Notes under the pieces: model-generated
What the model saw: the letters and a program-made list of their open reading frames with translations, nothing else
The model's database searches: none
What the model was told of the DNA's origin: nothing
In this document: positions 1 to 7,726 of the stretch, piece by piece
How positions within the stretch are numbered: the first letter of the stretch is position 1
Layout: every line of letters begins with the position of its first letter
Translations under genes and position numbers: made by a program
NCBI RefSeq assembly: GCF_900163695.1
Contig: NZ_FUIC01000020.1
Span: forward strand, 1 to 64,000
Length of the DNA: 64,000 nucleotides
Origin: Gulosibacter sp. 10
GTDB taxonomy: Bacteria; Actinomycetota; Actinomycetes; Actinomycetales; Microbacteriaceae
Direction of reading: 5' to 3'

Positions 1-68
1 CCTCCGAACACCCGCCGCCCCATTGCCCCATCGCCACCCCTGTGGTTAACTCTGACGAACATTCAGTA

Positions 69-87
69 TTCATATAGGCAACCCTAA
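69..87 (+). promoter_or_regulatory. Candidate DtxR/IdeR-type iron box
   Basis: Positions 75-87 read TAGGCAACCCTAA and match 11 of 13 bases of the right part of the DtxR consensus (TAGGCTAACCTAA). The left six bases fit poorly, so about 13 of 19 agree overall. The site lies 31 bases upstream of the ATG of the first ABC transporter, where a repressor would block transcription. Iron control of these transporters is inference from this site. Confidence 0.35.
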
Positions 88-118
88 GTTGCACTGTCCG
101 CAGTCATGGAGGAGCCGC

Positions 119-1960
119 ATGACCACCCGATCCGATGCGCAGAAGCGCGATGCCGGCAAGGCCGCGCTCGCCGAGCTCCTCAAACCCGTCCGGGGCCGCC
201 TGCTGCTCGGCCGAGCCCTCGGGCTCTGCTCCGGTCTCCTCGCCATCGCCCCCTACATCGCGCTGGTGCGCCTCGGCGAGGTACTCGTCGAGGCGGAGCA
301 GTCCGGCGTCCCCGCCGATCCGGAGCAGATCCGCGACATCACGACCGTCCTGGTCTCCGCCTTCATCGGCCAGCTGTTCTTCCTCGCCATCGGCCTGGCC
401 GTGACGCACTTCGCCGACCTCAAGCTCTCCGGCATCCTCCGCGACCGCATCATCGACCGCATCTCCCGGGCACCCCTGAGCTGGTTCTCGGACACCACCT
501 CGGGCCGCGTGCGCAAGGCGGTGCAGGACGACACGAAGACGCTGCACACCCTCGTCGCCCACGCGCCGGTGGAGATCACGGTGGCCATCGTCACTCCCCT
601 GGCACTCCTCATCTACGCCTTCGTCATCGACTGGCGGCTCGGCCTGCTCGCGATCGGCACCCTCCCCGTCTACTTCGGCATCCAGGCCATCGGCTACCGG
701 GGCATGGGCGAGAAGACCGCGGAGATGGATACGAAGCTCGGCGAGGTCTCCGCCACCGCGGTGGAGTTCGCGGAGGGCATCGGGGTCGTGAAGGCCTTCG
801 GCCAGGTCGGCCGGGCCCACGCCCGCTACGAGCGAGCCGCCCGCGCGTTCTCCGAGTTCTATCTCGCGTGGGTCGGACCCCTGCTCAAGATCTCGTCGAT
901 CTCCGAGGCGATCGTCTCGGTCCCAGTCCTGCTGCTCGTCAACATCCTCGGCGGCACGCTGCTCGTGCAGGGCGGATACGTGGGCGTCGCGGACGTGCTG
1001 GCCACCTCGCTCATCGCGCTCGTGATCCCCATGACCATGCAGGTGATCGGCCGCAACGCGATGGCCTATCAGCTCGCCGGCAACGCCTCGCTGCGGCTCA
1101 CGGAGATCCTCGACACCCCCGAGCTGCCGATGCCCGAGGGCGCGGAGTCCTCCGCCGCAGACCGCGACCGCTCGGTGCTCGTCGAGTTCGACGGCGTGAG
1201 CTTCTCCTACGGCGCCACCCGCGCCCTGAGCGGGATCGACCTCCGGCTCGAGCCCGGCTCCATCACCGCGCTCATCGGCGCCTCGGGATCGGGCAAGTCG
1301 ACGCTGGCCGGCCTGCTCGGGCGATTCCACGACCCCGACGAGGGCGCCGTGCGCTGCAACGGCACCGATATCCGCACCCTGTCGGGTCCGGAGCTGTACT
1401 CGACCGTCTCGTTCGTGCTCCAGGACCCGCAGCTGCTGCGCATCTCGCTGCGCGACAACATCCGCCTCGCGCGCCCCGACGCCTCGGAGGCGGAGGTCCG
1501 CGACGCCGCGGCCGCGGCCCACGTGCTCGACGAGCTCGAGCGCATCCCCGGCGGACTCGACGCGGTGGTCGGCGAGGATGCGAAGCTCTCGGGCGGGCAG
1601 GCGCAGCGGGTCGCGATCGCCCGCGCCCTGCTCGCGGATGCGCCGGTGCTGCTGCTCGACGAGGCGACCGCGGCCACCGACCCCGACGCCGAGGCGGAGA
1701 TCCAGGCCGCCCTGAACCGGCTGGTCGCCGGCCGCACCGTGCTCGTCATCGCGCATCGGCCGGAATCGGTCCTCGGCGTCGACCAGCTCGTCCATCTCGA
1801 GGACGGGCGCATCACGACGAGGCTCGCGGGCGACTCGGTCACCGCCGAGGCGATCCGCTCGCTCATGCGCCGCACCCCCGCCGCCGCGGCGACCGCAGCA
1901 GCCACCGCAACCGCCGCAACCGAAACCGCAGCAGAGGAGTCCTCCCGTGCCCACTCCTGA
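119..1960 (+). CDS. ABC transporter, fused permease and ATPase (first of a pair)
   Basis: A 613-residue half-transporter of the ABC exporter fold: an N-terminal six-helix membrane domain and a C-terminal ATPase. Walker A GASGSGKST is at 387-395, signature LSGGQ at 490-494, and Walker B VLLLDE at 510-515. The ATG at 119 is chosen because GGAGGAG (108-114) sits four bases before it; an upstream TTG at 89 has no such site. The stop overlaps the next gene by 14 bases, so the two are translated together and probably form a heterodimer. Pairs of this type include siderophore importers with exporter fold (IrtAB, YbtPQ) as well as drug exporters. The iron-box-like site upstream favours the former weakly. 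The C-terminal tail is rich in Ala, Thr and Glu. Confidence 0.85.
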   Translation: MTTRSDAQKRDAGKAALAELLKPVRGRLLLGRALGLCSGLLAIAPYIALVRLGEVLVEAEQSGVPADPEQIRDITTVLVSAFIGQLFFLAIGLAVTHFADLKLSGILRDRIIDRISRAPLSWFSDTTSGRVRKAVQDDTKTLHTLVAHAPVEITVAIVTPLALLIYAFVIDWRLGLLAIGTLPVYFGIQAIGYRGMGEKTAEMDTKLGEVSATAVEFAEGIGVVKAFGQVGRAHARYERAARAFSEFYLAWVGPLLKISSISEAIVSVPVLLLVNILGGTLLVQGGYVGVADVLATSLIALVIPMTMQVIGRNAMAYQLAGNASLRLTEILDTPELPMPEGAESSAADRDRSVLVEFDGVSFSYGATRALSGIDLRLEPGSITALIGASGSGKSTLAGLLGRFHDPDEGAVRCNGTDIRTLSGPELYSTVSFVLQDPQLLRISLRDNIRLARPDASEAEVRDAAAAAHVLDELERIPGGLDAVVGEDAKLSGGQAQRVAIARALLADAPVLLLDEATAATDPDAEAEIQAALNRLVAGRTVLVIAHRPESVLGVDQLVHLEDGRITTRLAGDSVTAEAIRSLMRRTPAAAATAAATATAATETAAEESSRAHS

Positions 1961-3821
1961 ACAGCACCCCGCCCCCGCGGTGCGGAAGCCCCAGGGGCCC
2001 CGCACGACGCAGGATGCGCGCCGCGGCGCGCCCCGGTTCGACCCGCTCATGCTCGCGCGGTTCCGCCCGCTCCTCTCGCCGGAGGGATGGCTTCGCCTGC
2101 GCATGTCGATCGGCATGAACATCGCCATGGGCGTCGTCGAAGGGCTCGCGATGCTGTCGCTGCTGCCGATCGCGACCGCGCTGACCGCCGAGGTGACCGC
2201 GAGCGCCGTGCCCGAGGAGCGCGCCCCGTTCGGCGTGTCCCTCGTCGGCTGGCTCTGGATCCTCGCCGCGCTCGCCGTGCTGGGCGGCGTCGTCCGCTAC
2301 GTCGACTCGCTCGTCGGCTATCTCGCGGCCACCGACTTCATCCGCCGCGGCCACCTCGCGGTGGGCGAGCAGCTCTCCGTGCTCCCCCTGGGCTGGTTCG
2401 ACCGCAAGCGCACGGGCGAGATCTCGCATCTCGTCTCCTCCGGATTCATGTCGGCGGGGCAGACGCTCGCGCACACCATGAGCCTCGTCGTCGGCAACGC
2501 GGCCACCCTCGCGACCCTCTGCATCGGGTCGTGGTGCTGGGACTGGCGCCTCGGCCTCACCCTGACCTGCAGCTTCCCGGCGGCCTTCGCCCTCATGCTC
2601 GTGGCCCGCCGCATCCGCGCCGCCGCCAACCGTCCGCTCGCGCCCGCCGACGCCGAGATGGCTTCGCGAGTGGTCGAGTACGCCGCCTGCCAGCCGGCGC
2701 TGCGCGCCGCCGGACGGTCCTCCGACTTCGCGCCCCTCGAGGCCGCCCGCGCCGCGAACGACCGCGCCCGATTCCGCGAGCTGTGGCTCTCCACCGCCGG
2801 GGTGCTGCTCAACGGCGTCTCCGTGCAGGCCGTGGTCGTCGCGATCATCGCCGTGGTCGGAGGGCTCGCCGCCTCGGGGCAGATGACCGCGGCCGCCGTG
2901 GTCGCCTTCGTGGGCCTGCTCCTGCGCTTCGCGAAGAACATCGGCACACTCGGCGAGAGCCAGCTCGGCGTCGAGGAGGCCAGGATCCCGCTCGAGAGGG
3001 CCGAGGAGATCCTCGACGCGGAGCCGCTGCCCGAGCCCGACGCCCCGGTCGCGCCGGGCGAGCCCGGCGGGGTCGAGATCCGCGACGTCCGCTTCGGCTA
3101 TGCCCCGGACCGGCCGGTGCTGGACGGCGTCTCGATGACGCTGCGGCCGGGCACCGTCACCGCCGTGGTCGGCCCCTCCGGATCGGGCAAGACGACGTTG
3201 GCGCGCCTGATCGCGCGGTTCTGGGATGTCGACTCCGGCTCGATCTCCGTCGGCGGCGTGGACATCCGCGAGATGCCGGTCGAGCAGCTCATGGCGCAGC
3301 TGTCGATGGTGTTCCAGGACGTCTACCTCTTCGACGACACCCTCGAGGCGAACGTGCGGGTGGGCCGGCCCGATGCCACGCGCGAGGAGATGCTCGAGGC
3401 CGCCGACCGCGCGGGCGTGAGCGCCATCGCCGCCCGGCTGCCCGACGGCTGGGAGACGCGCGTTGGCGAGGGCGGCCGCTCGCTCTCGGGCGGAGAGCGC
3501 CAGCGGGTGTCGATCGCCCGCGCACTCCTCAAACGGGCGCCGATCGTCCTCTTCGACGAGGCCACCTCGGCACTCGACGCCGGGAACGAGGCGAACGTCC
3601 TCGCGAGCGTGGACGAGCTCCGCGCGGGATCGACGTTCCTGGTGATCGCCCACAAGCTCGACACGATCCGCTCGGCCGACCATATCGTCGTGCTCGACGA
3701 GCGCGGCGGCATCGCCGAGGAGGGCGACCACGAGCGCCTCCATGCCGCCGGCGGCCCCTACCGCCGCTACTGGGATCGCCGGGCGGCGGCCGCGGGATGG
3801 ACCCTCGCGAGTCGGGGCTGA
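1947..3821 (+). CDS. ABC transporter, fused permease and ATPase (second of a pair)
   Basis: A 624-residue partner of the preceding gene with the same plan: membrane domain in roughly residues 45-330, then ATPase. Walker A GPSGSGKTT starts at residue 409, LSGGE at 513, and Walker B IVLFDEATSALD at 533. The GTG start lies inside the end of the upstream gene, with AGAGGAG before it, so translational coupling is likely. The substrate cannot be read from sequence. The heterodimer could import an iron-siderophore complex or export a small molecule. A TetR-family gene follows 36 bases downstream on the same strand and may regulate the operon. Confidence 0.85.
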   Translation: MPTPEQHPAPAVRKPQGPRTTQDARRGAPRFDPLMLARFRPLLSPEGWLRLRMSIGMNIAMGVVEGLAMLSLLPIATALTAEVTASAVPEERAPFGVSLVGWLWILAALAVLGGVVRYVDSLVGYLAATDFIRRGHLAVGEQLSVLPLGWFDRKRTGEISHLVSSGFMSAGQTLAHTMSLVVGNAATLATLCIGSWCWDWRLGLTLTCSFPAAFALMLVARRIRAAANRPLAPADAEMASRVVEYAACQPALRAAGRSSDFAPLEAARAANDRARFRELWLSTAGVLLNGVSVQAVVVAIIAVVGGLAASGQMTAAAVVAFVGLLLRFAKNIGTLGESQLGVEEARIPLERAEEILDAEPLPEPDAPVAPGEPGGVEIRDVRFGYAPDRPVLDGVSMTLRPGTVTAVVGPSGSGKTTLARLIARFWDVDSGSISVGGVDIREMPVEQLMAQLSMVFQDVYLFDDTLEANVRVGRPDATREEMLEAADRAGVSAIAARLPDGWETRVGEGGRSLSGGERQRVSIARALLKRAPIVLFDEATSALDAGNEANVLASVDELRAGSTFLVIAHKLDTIRSADHIVVLDERGGIAEEGDHERLHAAGGPYRRYWDRRAAAAGWTLASRG

Positions 3822-3857
3822 ACCCTCCCGCGAAGCCGCGCTCGATACGATGAGGCC

Positions 3858-4700
3858 ATGATCTACCTCGAGGGCGGCGGCGACGGCGCCCCCGCGCGCC
3901 TCGTGCCGGCCGGGTCCGACCCCGCGGATCCCGGGCGCACGAATCGCGAGCGCACGGGCCAGGGCCGCTCGGGCCAGGGCCGCACGACCCCGGCGCGCGT
4001 GGGCAAGAAGACCGGGCCGAAGCCGCGCTTCACGGTCGAGGAGGTGGTCGACGCCGCCCTCGACATCGGCATCGGCTCCTTCACGCTCGCCGACGTCGCG
4101 CGGCGCCTCGGCGTGGCGACCTCCGCCCTCTACCGCGTCGTGGACGGCCGGGATGCGCTCGTCGACCTCTGCCTGCGCCGCTGGATCGAGCGGGTGCCCA
4201 TGCCGGATCCCTCGCTGGGCTGGCAGGATCAGCTGCGGGCGTTCGCGGACGCGCTCTGGGAGGCGCACGCCGGGAATCCGGGCATGGTCGCGGCCATGAT
4301 CGACCGGCCGCAGACCGTGCAGCACGTATACGGCCCGCTCGCCGAGTTCTGCCGCGCACTGGACGCGGCCGGGCTCGAGGGCGGCCCCGGCCGGATCGCC
4401 TTCGCCGTGGACTTCGTCGCCGACACCGTGCACATGGCCTATCTGGGCTCGCAGCGGTACGGCGGGGCCGGCCGGGGCACGGACGGGCAGGGCACGGAAG
4501 GGCAGGATGCAGAAGGGCAGGACGCGGACGGCCGGGGCGCAGACGCGCAGCGCGACGGCGATGCGGAGGCCGGCGGCGAGGAGGTGCTGCGAGAGTACGT
4601 GGAGGGCGTCGGCGCGCAGGACGAGCCCGATTGGAGCTATCGCACGTGGCTGCGCCGCAAGGTCGAGTTCATCGTCGCCGGGCTCGAGGCGGGGCTCTGA
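3858..4700 (+). CDS. TetR/AcrR-family transcriptional regulator with low-complexity insertions
   Basis: A 280-residue protein. Residues about 55-105 form the TetR DNA-binding domain (FTVEEVVDAALDIG, then an HTH ending near SALYRVVDGRDALV). The rest resembles a TetR C-terminal ligand domain. Two parts are unusual: a Gly/Arg/Gln-rich N-terminal extension of about 50 residues, and a low-complexity insert near residues 200-240 with repeated GQG/GQD steps, encoded by imperfect short tandem repeats at about 4475-4550. The start could lie further in (GTG near 4000), because the extension is not typical and the ribosome site is weak. It probably regulates the two ABC genes just upstream; that is inference from position. 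Confidence 0.75.
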   Translation: MIYLEGGGDGAPARLVPAGSDPADPGRTNRERTGQGRSGQGRTTPARVGKKTGPKPRFTVEEVVDAALDIGIGSFTLADVARRLGVATSALYRVVDGRDALVDLCLRRWIERVPMPDPSLGWQDQLRAFADALWEAHAGNPGMVAAMIDRPQTVQHVYGPLAEFCRALDAAGLEGGPGRIAFAVDFVADTVHMAYLGSQRYGGAGRGTDGQGTEGQDAEGQDADGRGADAQRDGDAEAGGEEVLREYVEGVGAQDEPDWSYRTWLRRKVEFIVAGLEAGL

Positions 4701-4736
4701 CCCCGGAACCCGCTCTGACCCCGGCGCCCGCTCCGG

Positions 4737-5297
4737 CTACTCGACCGTCGCCTGCAGCTCGAGCAGCGCCTCCCTGAGCTGCTTGCGGGCCCGGTTGAGG
4801 CGCGAGCGCACCGTCTGCACCGGCACCTGCTGATACTCCGCGATCTGCTCGTACGTGTAGTCGCCGTACTCCCGCAGCACGAGGGCGACGCGGAAGTCCT
4901 CGCTCAGCGCGGCGAGCGCCTGCTGCACCGTGTCGCGCACCTCGTGGTCGTGCGCGAAATCGTCCGCGGGATGCTCGGGCTCGAAGACCGACCGGGACTG
5001 CTCGTCGTCGGCCACGGTCACCTCGCGTCGCCGGCGGATGACCGCGAGCGCCGCGTTCGTGGCGATGCGGAACGCCCACGTGCCGATCGAGGATTCGCCG
5101 CGGAACTTCGGGAGGTTCTGCCAGATGGCGATGAGCGCGTCCTGCAGGGCGTCCTCGGCGTCGGCGCGATGCTCGGTCGTGCGCAGGCACGTGGCCCATA
5201 AGCGGTCGCGGTAGGGCTCCAGCAGCGCCTCGAATGCGCGTCGATCGCCCTGCTTCGCGTTCGCGAGCAGCACTGCTTCATCGGCGTGCCGTGCCAA
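4737..5297 (-). CDS. ECF-type RNA polymerase sigma factor
   Basis: A protein of 186 residues, the usual ECF size. Region 2 holds AEDALQDALIAIWQNLPKF and SSIGTWAFRIATN. Region 4 holds DFRVALVLREYGDYTYEQIAEY followed by VQTVRSRLNRARKQLREAL. I start it at TTG 5297 because GGAGGT lies three bases upstream. An ATG at 5384 is in frame but has no ribosome site and would add unrelated sequence. No zinc-type anti-sigma gene is adjacent. It is transcribed away from the DxDGDG-repeat gene at 5488, and three near-identical ECF-like promoters precede that gene and the next two. The natural reading is that this sigma factor drives them; this is inference. Confidence 0.85.
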   Translation of the reverse strand: MARHADEAVLLANAKQGDRRAFEALLEPYRDRLWATCLRTTEHRADAEDALQDALIAIWQNLPKFRGESSIGTWAFRIATNAALAVIRRRREVTVADDEQSRSVFEPEHPADDFAHDHEVRDTVQQALAALSEDFRVALVLREYGDYTYEQIAEYQQVPVQTVRSRLNRARKQLREALLELQATVE

Positions 5298-5416
5298 GGG
5301 ACCTCCAGTCGGGTGTCGCGGGGGTGCCTGGATGGTATCGCCTCCCCGTGAAGAAACGGCTCGGGGTCCTCCTGAGAGCCGCATGAATACGGCTAGAGGA
5401 TGATCTCGATCGGGCG

Positions 5417-5445
5417 GGAACTTTCCCGCCGCCCCGCGCATCCAA
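5417..5445 (+). promoter_or_regulatory. ECF-type promoter P1 of the DxDGDG cluster
   Basis: GGAACTT at 5417-5423, a 15-base spacer, then CATCCAA at 5439-5445. The same two elements at the same spacing precede the next two genes. GGAAC is a common ECF -35 core. The ATG of the first repeat gene lies 42 bases after the -10 element. Confidence 0.75.
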
Positions 5446-5487
5446 CCCTCGACAGCACAATCGTCTGCCCGAAAGGATCTGAAGATC

Positions 5488-6471
5488 ATGACCTCGCACG
5501 ACTCGAACTTCTCGGACCTGCCCTCGCCCATCACGACGACCGATGCCGAGGCGTCCGACCAGAAGGTCGACACCTCGGCCGAGTCGGTGGCCGCGGAGTC
5601 GACCGACGCGCCCCAGGGCCAGGCCTACGACCTCGACGAGGACGGCATCATCGACGTCGTCGAGTACGACACCGACGGCGACGGCGTGGCCGACGAGTTC
5701 CACCTCGACACCGACGGCGACGGCCAGGTCGACAACGTCTACACGGACCTCGACGGCGACGGCTACCTCGACGCCCGCTTCATCGACACGGACGGCGACG
5801 GCTCGCTGGACTACGCGGATGTCGACACCGACGGCGACGGCATCATCGACACCACGATGTACGACACCGACGGCGACGGCCACCTCGACACGGCCAACGT
5901 GGACCTCGACGGCGACTCCTACGCCGACGACAGCTACTCGCTGAACGAGGGCGACTACGCCCCGAAGGTCGACCCGACCGGCGCCTCCGCGGAGGACGTG
6001 TCGCAGACCGAGCCGGTGCCCGAATCCGGCGACGACTCCGGGAGCACGCCCGTCGGCACCGACGGCGAGGAGGGCGGCACCGCCGAGACGAAGAACGACG
6101 ACTCCGCGCAGGGCGAGGGCTCCGAGGGAGACGGCGCCGAGGGCGAGGACATCGACCCGGGCTCGGTGGACGAGGTGGACTACGACCCCGCCGACTCCGA
6201 CCCCGAGATGGTCGAGGGCGAGGCGACGGTCGACACGGACGGCGACGGCGTGGCCGACTCCGCCGAGATCGACCTCGACGGCGACGGCGTGAACGACTCG
6301 CTGCTCACCGACCTCGACGGCGACGGCCTCGCCGAGTCCATCTCGATCGACTCGGACGGCGACGGCGTCTACGACGTGTTCGGCACCGACACGGACGGCG
6401 ACGGGATCATCGACGACTTCACCGCGGACACCGACGGCGACGGCATCGGCGACACCCCGGTCGAGCTCTGA
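5488..6471 (+). CDS. DxDGDG-repeat acidic protein 1 (putative calcium-binding)
   Basis: A 327-residue, extremely acidic protein. About 14 copies of a 13-residue repeat D-x-D-G-D-G-x-x-D lie in two blocks (about residues 49-150 and 247-325), joined by a Glu/Ser/Gly-rich linker. The spacing of the Asp residues matches the calcium-binding loop of thrombospondin type 3 and EF-hand-like repeats, so calcium binding is expected from family knowledge. I see no signal peptide, membrane segment, wall-anchor motif or cysteine, which is odd for a family normally found outside the cell. The start is supported by GAAAGGA at 5471-5477. The ECF promoter lies immediately upstream. Role unknown. Confidence 0.8.
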   Translation: MTSHDSNFSDLPSPITTTDAEASDQKVDTSAESVAAESTDAPQGQAYDLDEDGIIDVVEYDTDGDGVADEFHLDTDGDGQVDNVYTDLDGDGYLDARFIDTDGDGSLDYADVDTDGDGIIDTTMYDTDGDGHLDTANVDLDGDSYADDSYSLNEGDYAPKVDPTGASAEDVSQTEPVPESGDDSGSTPVGTDGEEGGTAETKNDDSAQGEGSEGDGAEGEDIDPGSVDEVDYDPADSDPEMVEGEATVDTDGDGVADSAEIDLDGDGVNDSLLTDLDGDGLAESISIDSDGDGVYDVFGTDTDGDGIIDDFTADTDGDGIGDTPVEL

Positions 6472-6491
6472 CCGAGGAATCTCCGCAGGCG

Positions 6492-6520
6492 GGAACTTTC
6501 CGCACTGTCCCCGCATCCAA
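6492..6520 (+). promoter_or_regulatory. ECF-type promoter P2 of the DxDGDG cluster
   Basis: GGAACTT at 6492-6498, 15 bases, CATCCAA at 6514-6520. It begins about 20 bases after the stop codon of the first repeat gene, so the second gene has its own promoter. The flanking sequence GGCGGGAACTTTCC is identical to P1 and P3. Confidence 0.75.
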
Positions 6521-6571
6521 TACCCGACGACAGATCGAGACAGTTCTTCCTCCTGAAAGGAACCCAGGACC

Positions 6572-7639
6572 ATGAGCACGAACAACCCCTTCCAGCCGTA
6601 CACCGCCGACGGCGTCCCGCAGGAAGACATCGCCGAGGACCCCTCGCAGACCGACCAGGGCGCGGAACAGGCCCCCGTCGAGGAGGAGCAGGCCTCGGAC
6701 ATCAACTACATCGACACCGACGGCGACGGCACGCCGAACATCGCGCAGGTCGACACCGACGGCGACGGCTACGCCGACACCACGGTCGTGGACGAGGACG
6801 GCGACGGCGTCTACGACGCCACCTACGGCGACTCGAACGGCGACGGCTTCGCGGACGACGCGCAGTTCTACGCGGAGGACGGCTCGACCGAGACGATCGA
6901 GGAATCCGAGACCGAGACGATCGAGGAGTCCGAGCCGGCGCCCGAGTCCGAGGCCGCGCCCGACGCCTCCGGCGAGGGCTTCGGCACCGTCTACGCCGAG
7001 GACCTCCTGCCGCCGGAGTACGACTCCTCCGTGAGCCACGACACCGACGGCGACGGCCAGGCCGACCGCATCGACTACGACACGGACGGCGACGGCTACA
7101 CCGACCAGACCTTCATCGACCAGGACGGCGACGGCCGGTTCGACGAGGTGCTCGTGGACATCGACGGGGACGGCAGCACCGACATCCGCGCGCTGGACAC
7201 CGACCTCGACGGCACGATCGACTACATCGAGGCCGACACCGACGGCGACGGCGTCATCGACACGAAGCTGACGGACACCGACGGCGACGGCGAGATCGAC
7301 ACGGCGATGTACGACACGGACGGCGACGGCGTCATGGACGAGACCGAGACGATCGGCGGCGAGGAGCAGATCGCGGCGCCCTCGACGGGCAACCAGTTCG
7401 ACCTCGACGGCGACGGCGTCAACGAATCCACCTACGTGGACCTCGACGGCGACGGCCAGCTCGACGCGCTCGGCAGCGACTACGACGGCGACGGCGTGGC
7501 CGAGGTCGTGTACCAGGACACCGACGGCGACGGCCAGTACGACACCGTCTACATGGACACCGACGGCGACGGCACCCTCGACACCGTGTCGGAGGACACG
7601 GACGGCGACGGCGTGCTGGACACCGACTACTCGATGTAG
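6572..7639 (+). CDS. DxDGDG-repeat acidic protein 2 (putative calcium-binding)
   Basis: 355 residues with about 18 D-x-D-G-D-G-x-x-D repeats in three blocks (4, 8 and 6 units), separated by linkers rich in Glu, Ser and Pro that include a direct repeat of ETIEESE. Like protein 1 it starts without a signal peptide (MSTNNPFQPYTADG) and shows no hydrophobic segment or cysteine. The fifth unit of the middle block reads DTDLDG, a degenerate unit. Ribosome-site candidates (GAAAGGAA, CAGGA) precede the ATG. It is a paralogue of its neighbours, most likely from duplication of gene plus promoter. Function not known. Confidence 0.8.
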   Translation: MSTNNPFQPYTADGVPQEDIAEDPSQTDQGAEQAPVEEEQASDINYIDTDGDGTPNIAQVDTDGDGYADTTVVDEDGDGVYDATYGDSNGDGFADDAQFYAEDGSTETIEESETETIEESEPAPESEAAPDASGEGFGTVYAEDLLPPEYDSSVSHDTDGDGQADRIDYDTDGDGYTDQTFIDQDGDGRFDEVLVDIDGDGSTDIRALDTDLDGTIDYIEADTDGDGVIDTKLTDTDGDGEIDTAMYDTDGDGVMDETETIGGEEQIAAPSTGNQFDLDGDGVNESTYVDLDGDGQLDALGSDYDGDGVAEVVYQDTDGDGQYDTVYMDTDGDGTLDTVSEDTDGDGVLDTDYSM

Positions 7640-7661
7640 CCCGAGCCGATCGCGCGGGGCG

Positions 7662-7690
7662 GGAACTTTCCACCCGTCCCGCGCATCCAA
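7662..7690 (+). promoter_or_regulatory. ECF-type promoter P3 of the DxDGDG cluster
   Basis: GGAACTT at 7662-7668, 15 bases, CATCCAA at 7684-7690, placed 36 bases before the ATG of the third repeat gene. Elements and spacing match P1 and P2. Confidence 0.75.
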
Positions 7691-7726
7691 TCACCGAATC
7701 ACCCGCACGAAGCGTTAGGACCGATC

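Noticed and set aside
5103-5110. Another GGAACTT inside the sigma-factor gene
   Set aside because: It is in coding sequence and has no CATCCAA 15 bases downstream.
5327-5335. A CATCCAG on the minus strand that could autoregulate the sigma gene
   Set aside because: The element at the required spacing reads TTTCTTC, not GGAACTT.
5298-5573. N-terminal extension of the ECF sigma factor to 5384 or 5573
   Set aside because: The extension would cover the divergent promoter, has no ribosome site and no family match, while TTG 5297 has GGAGGT.
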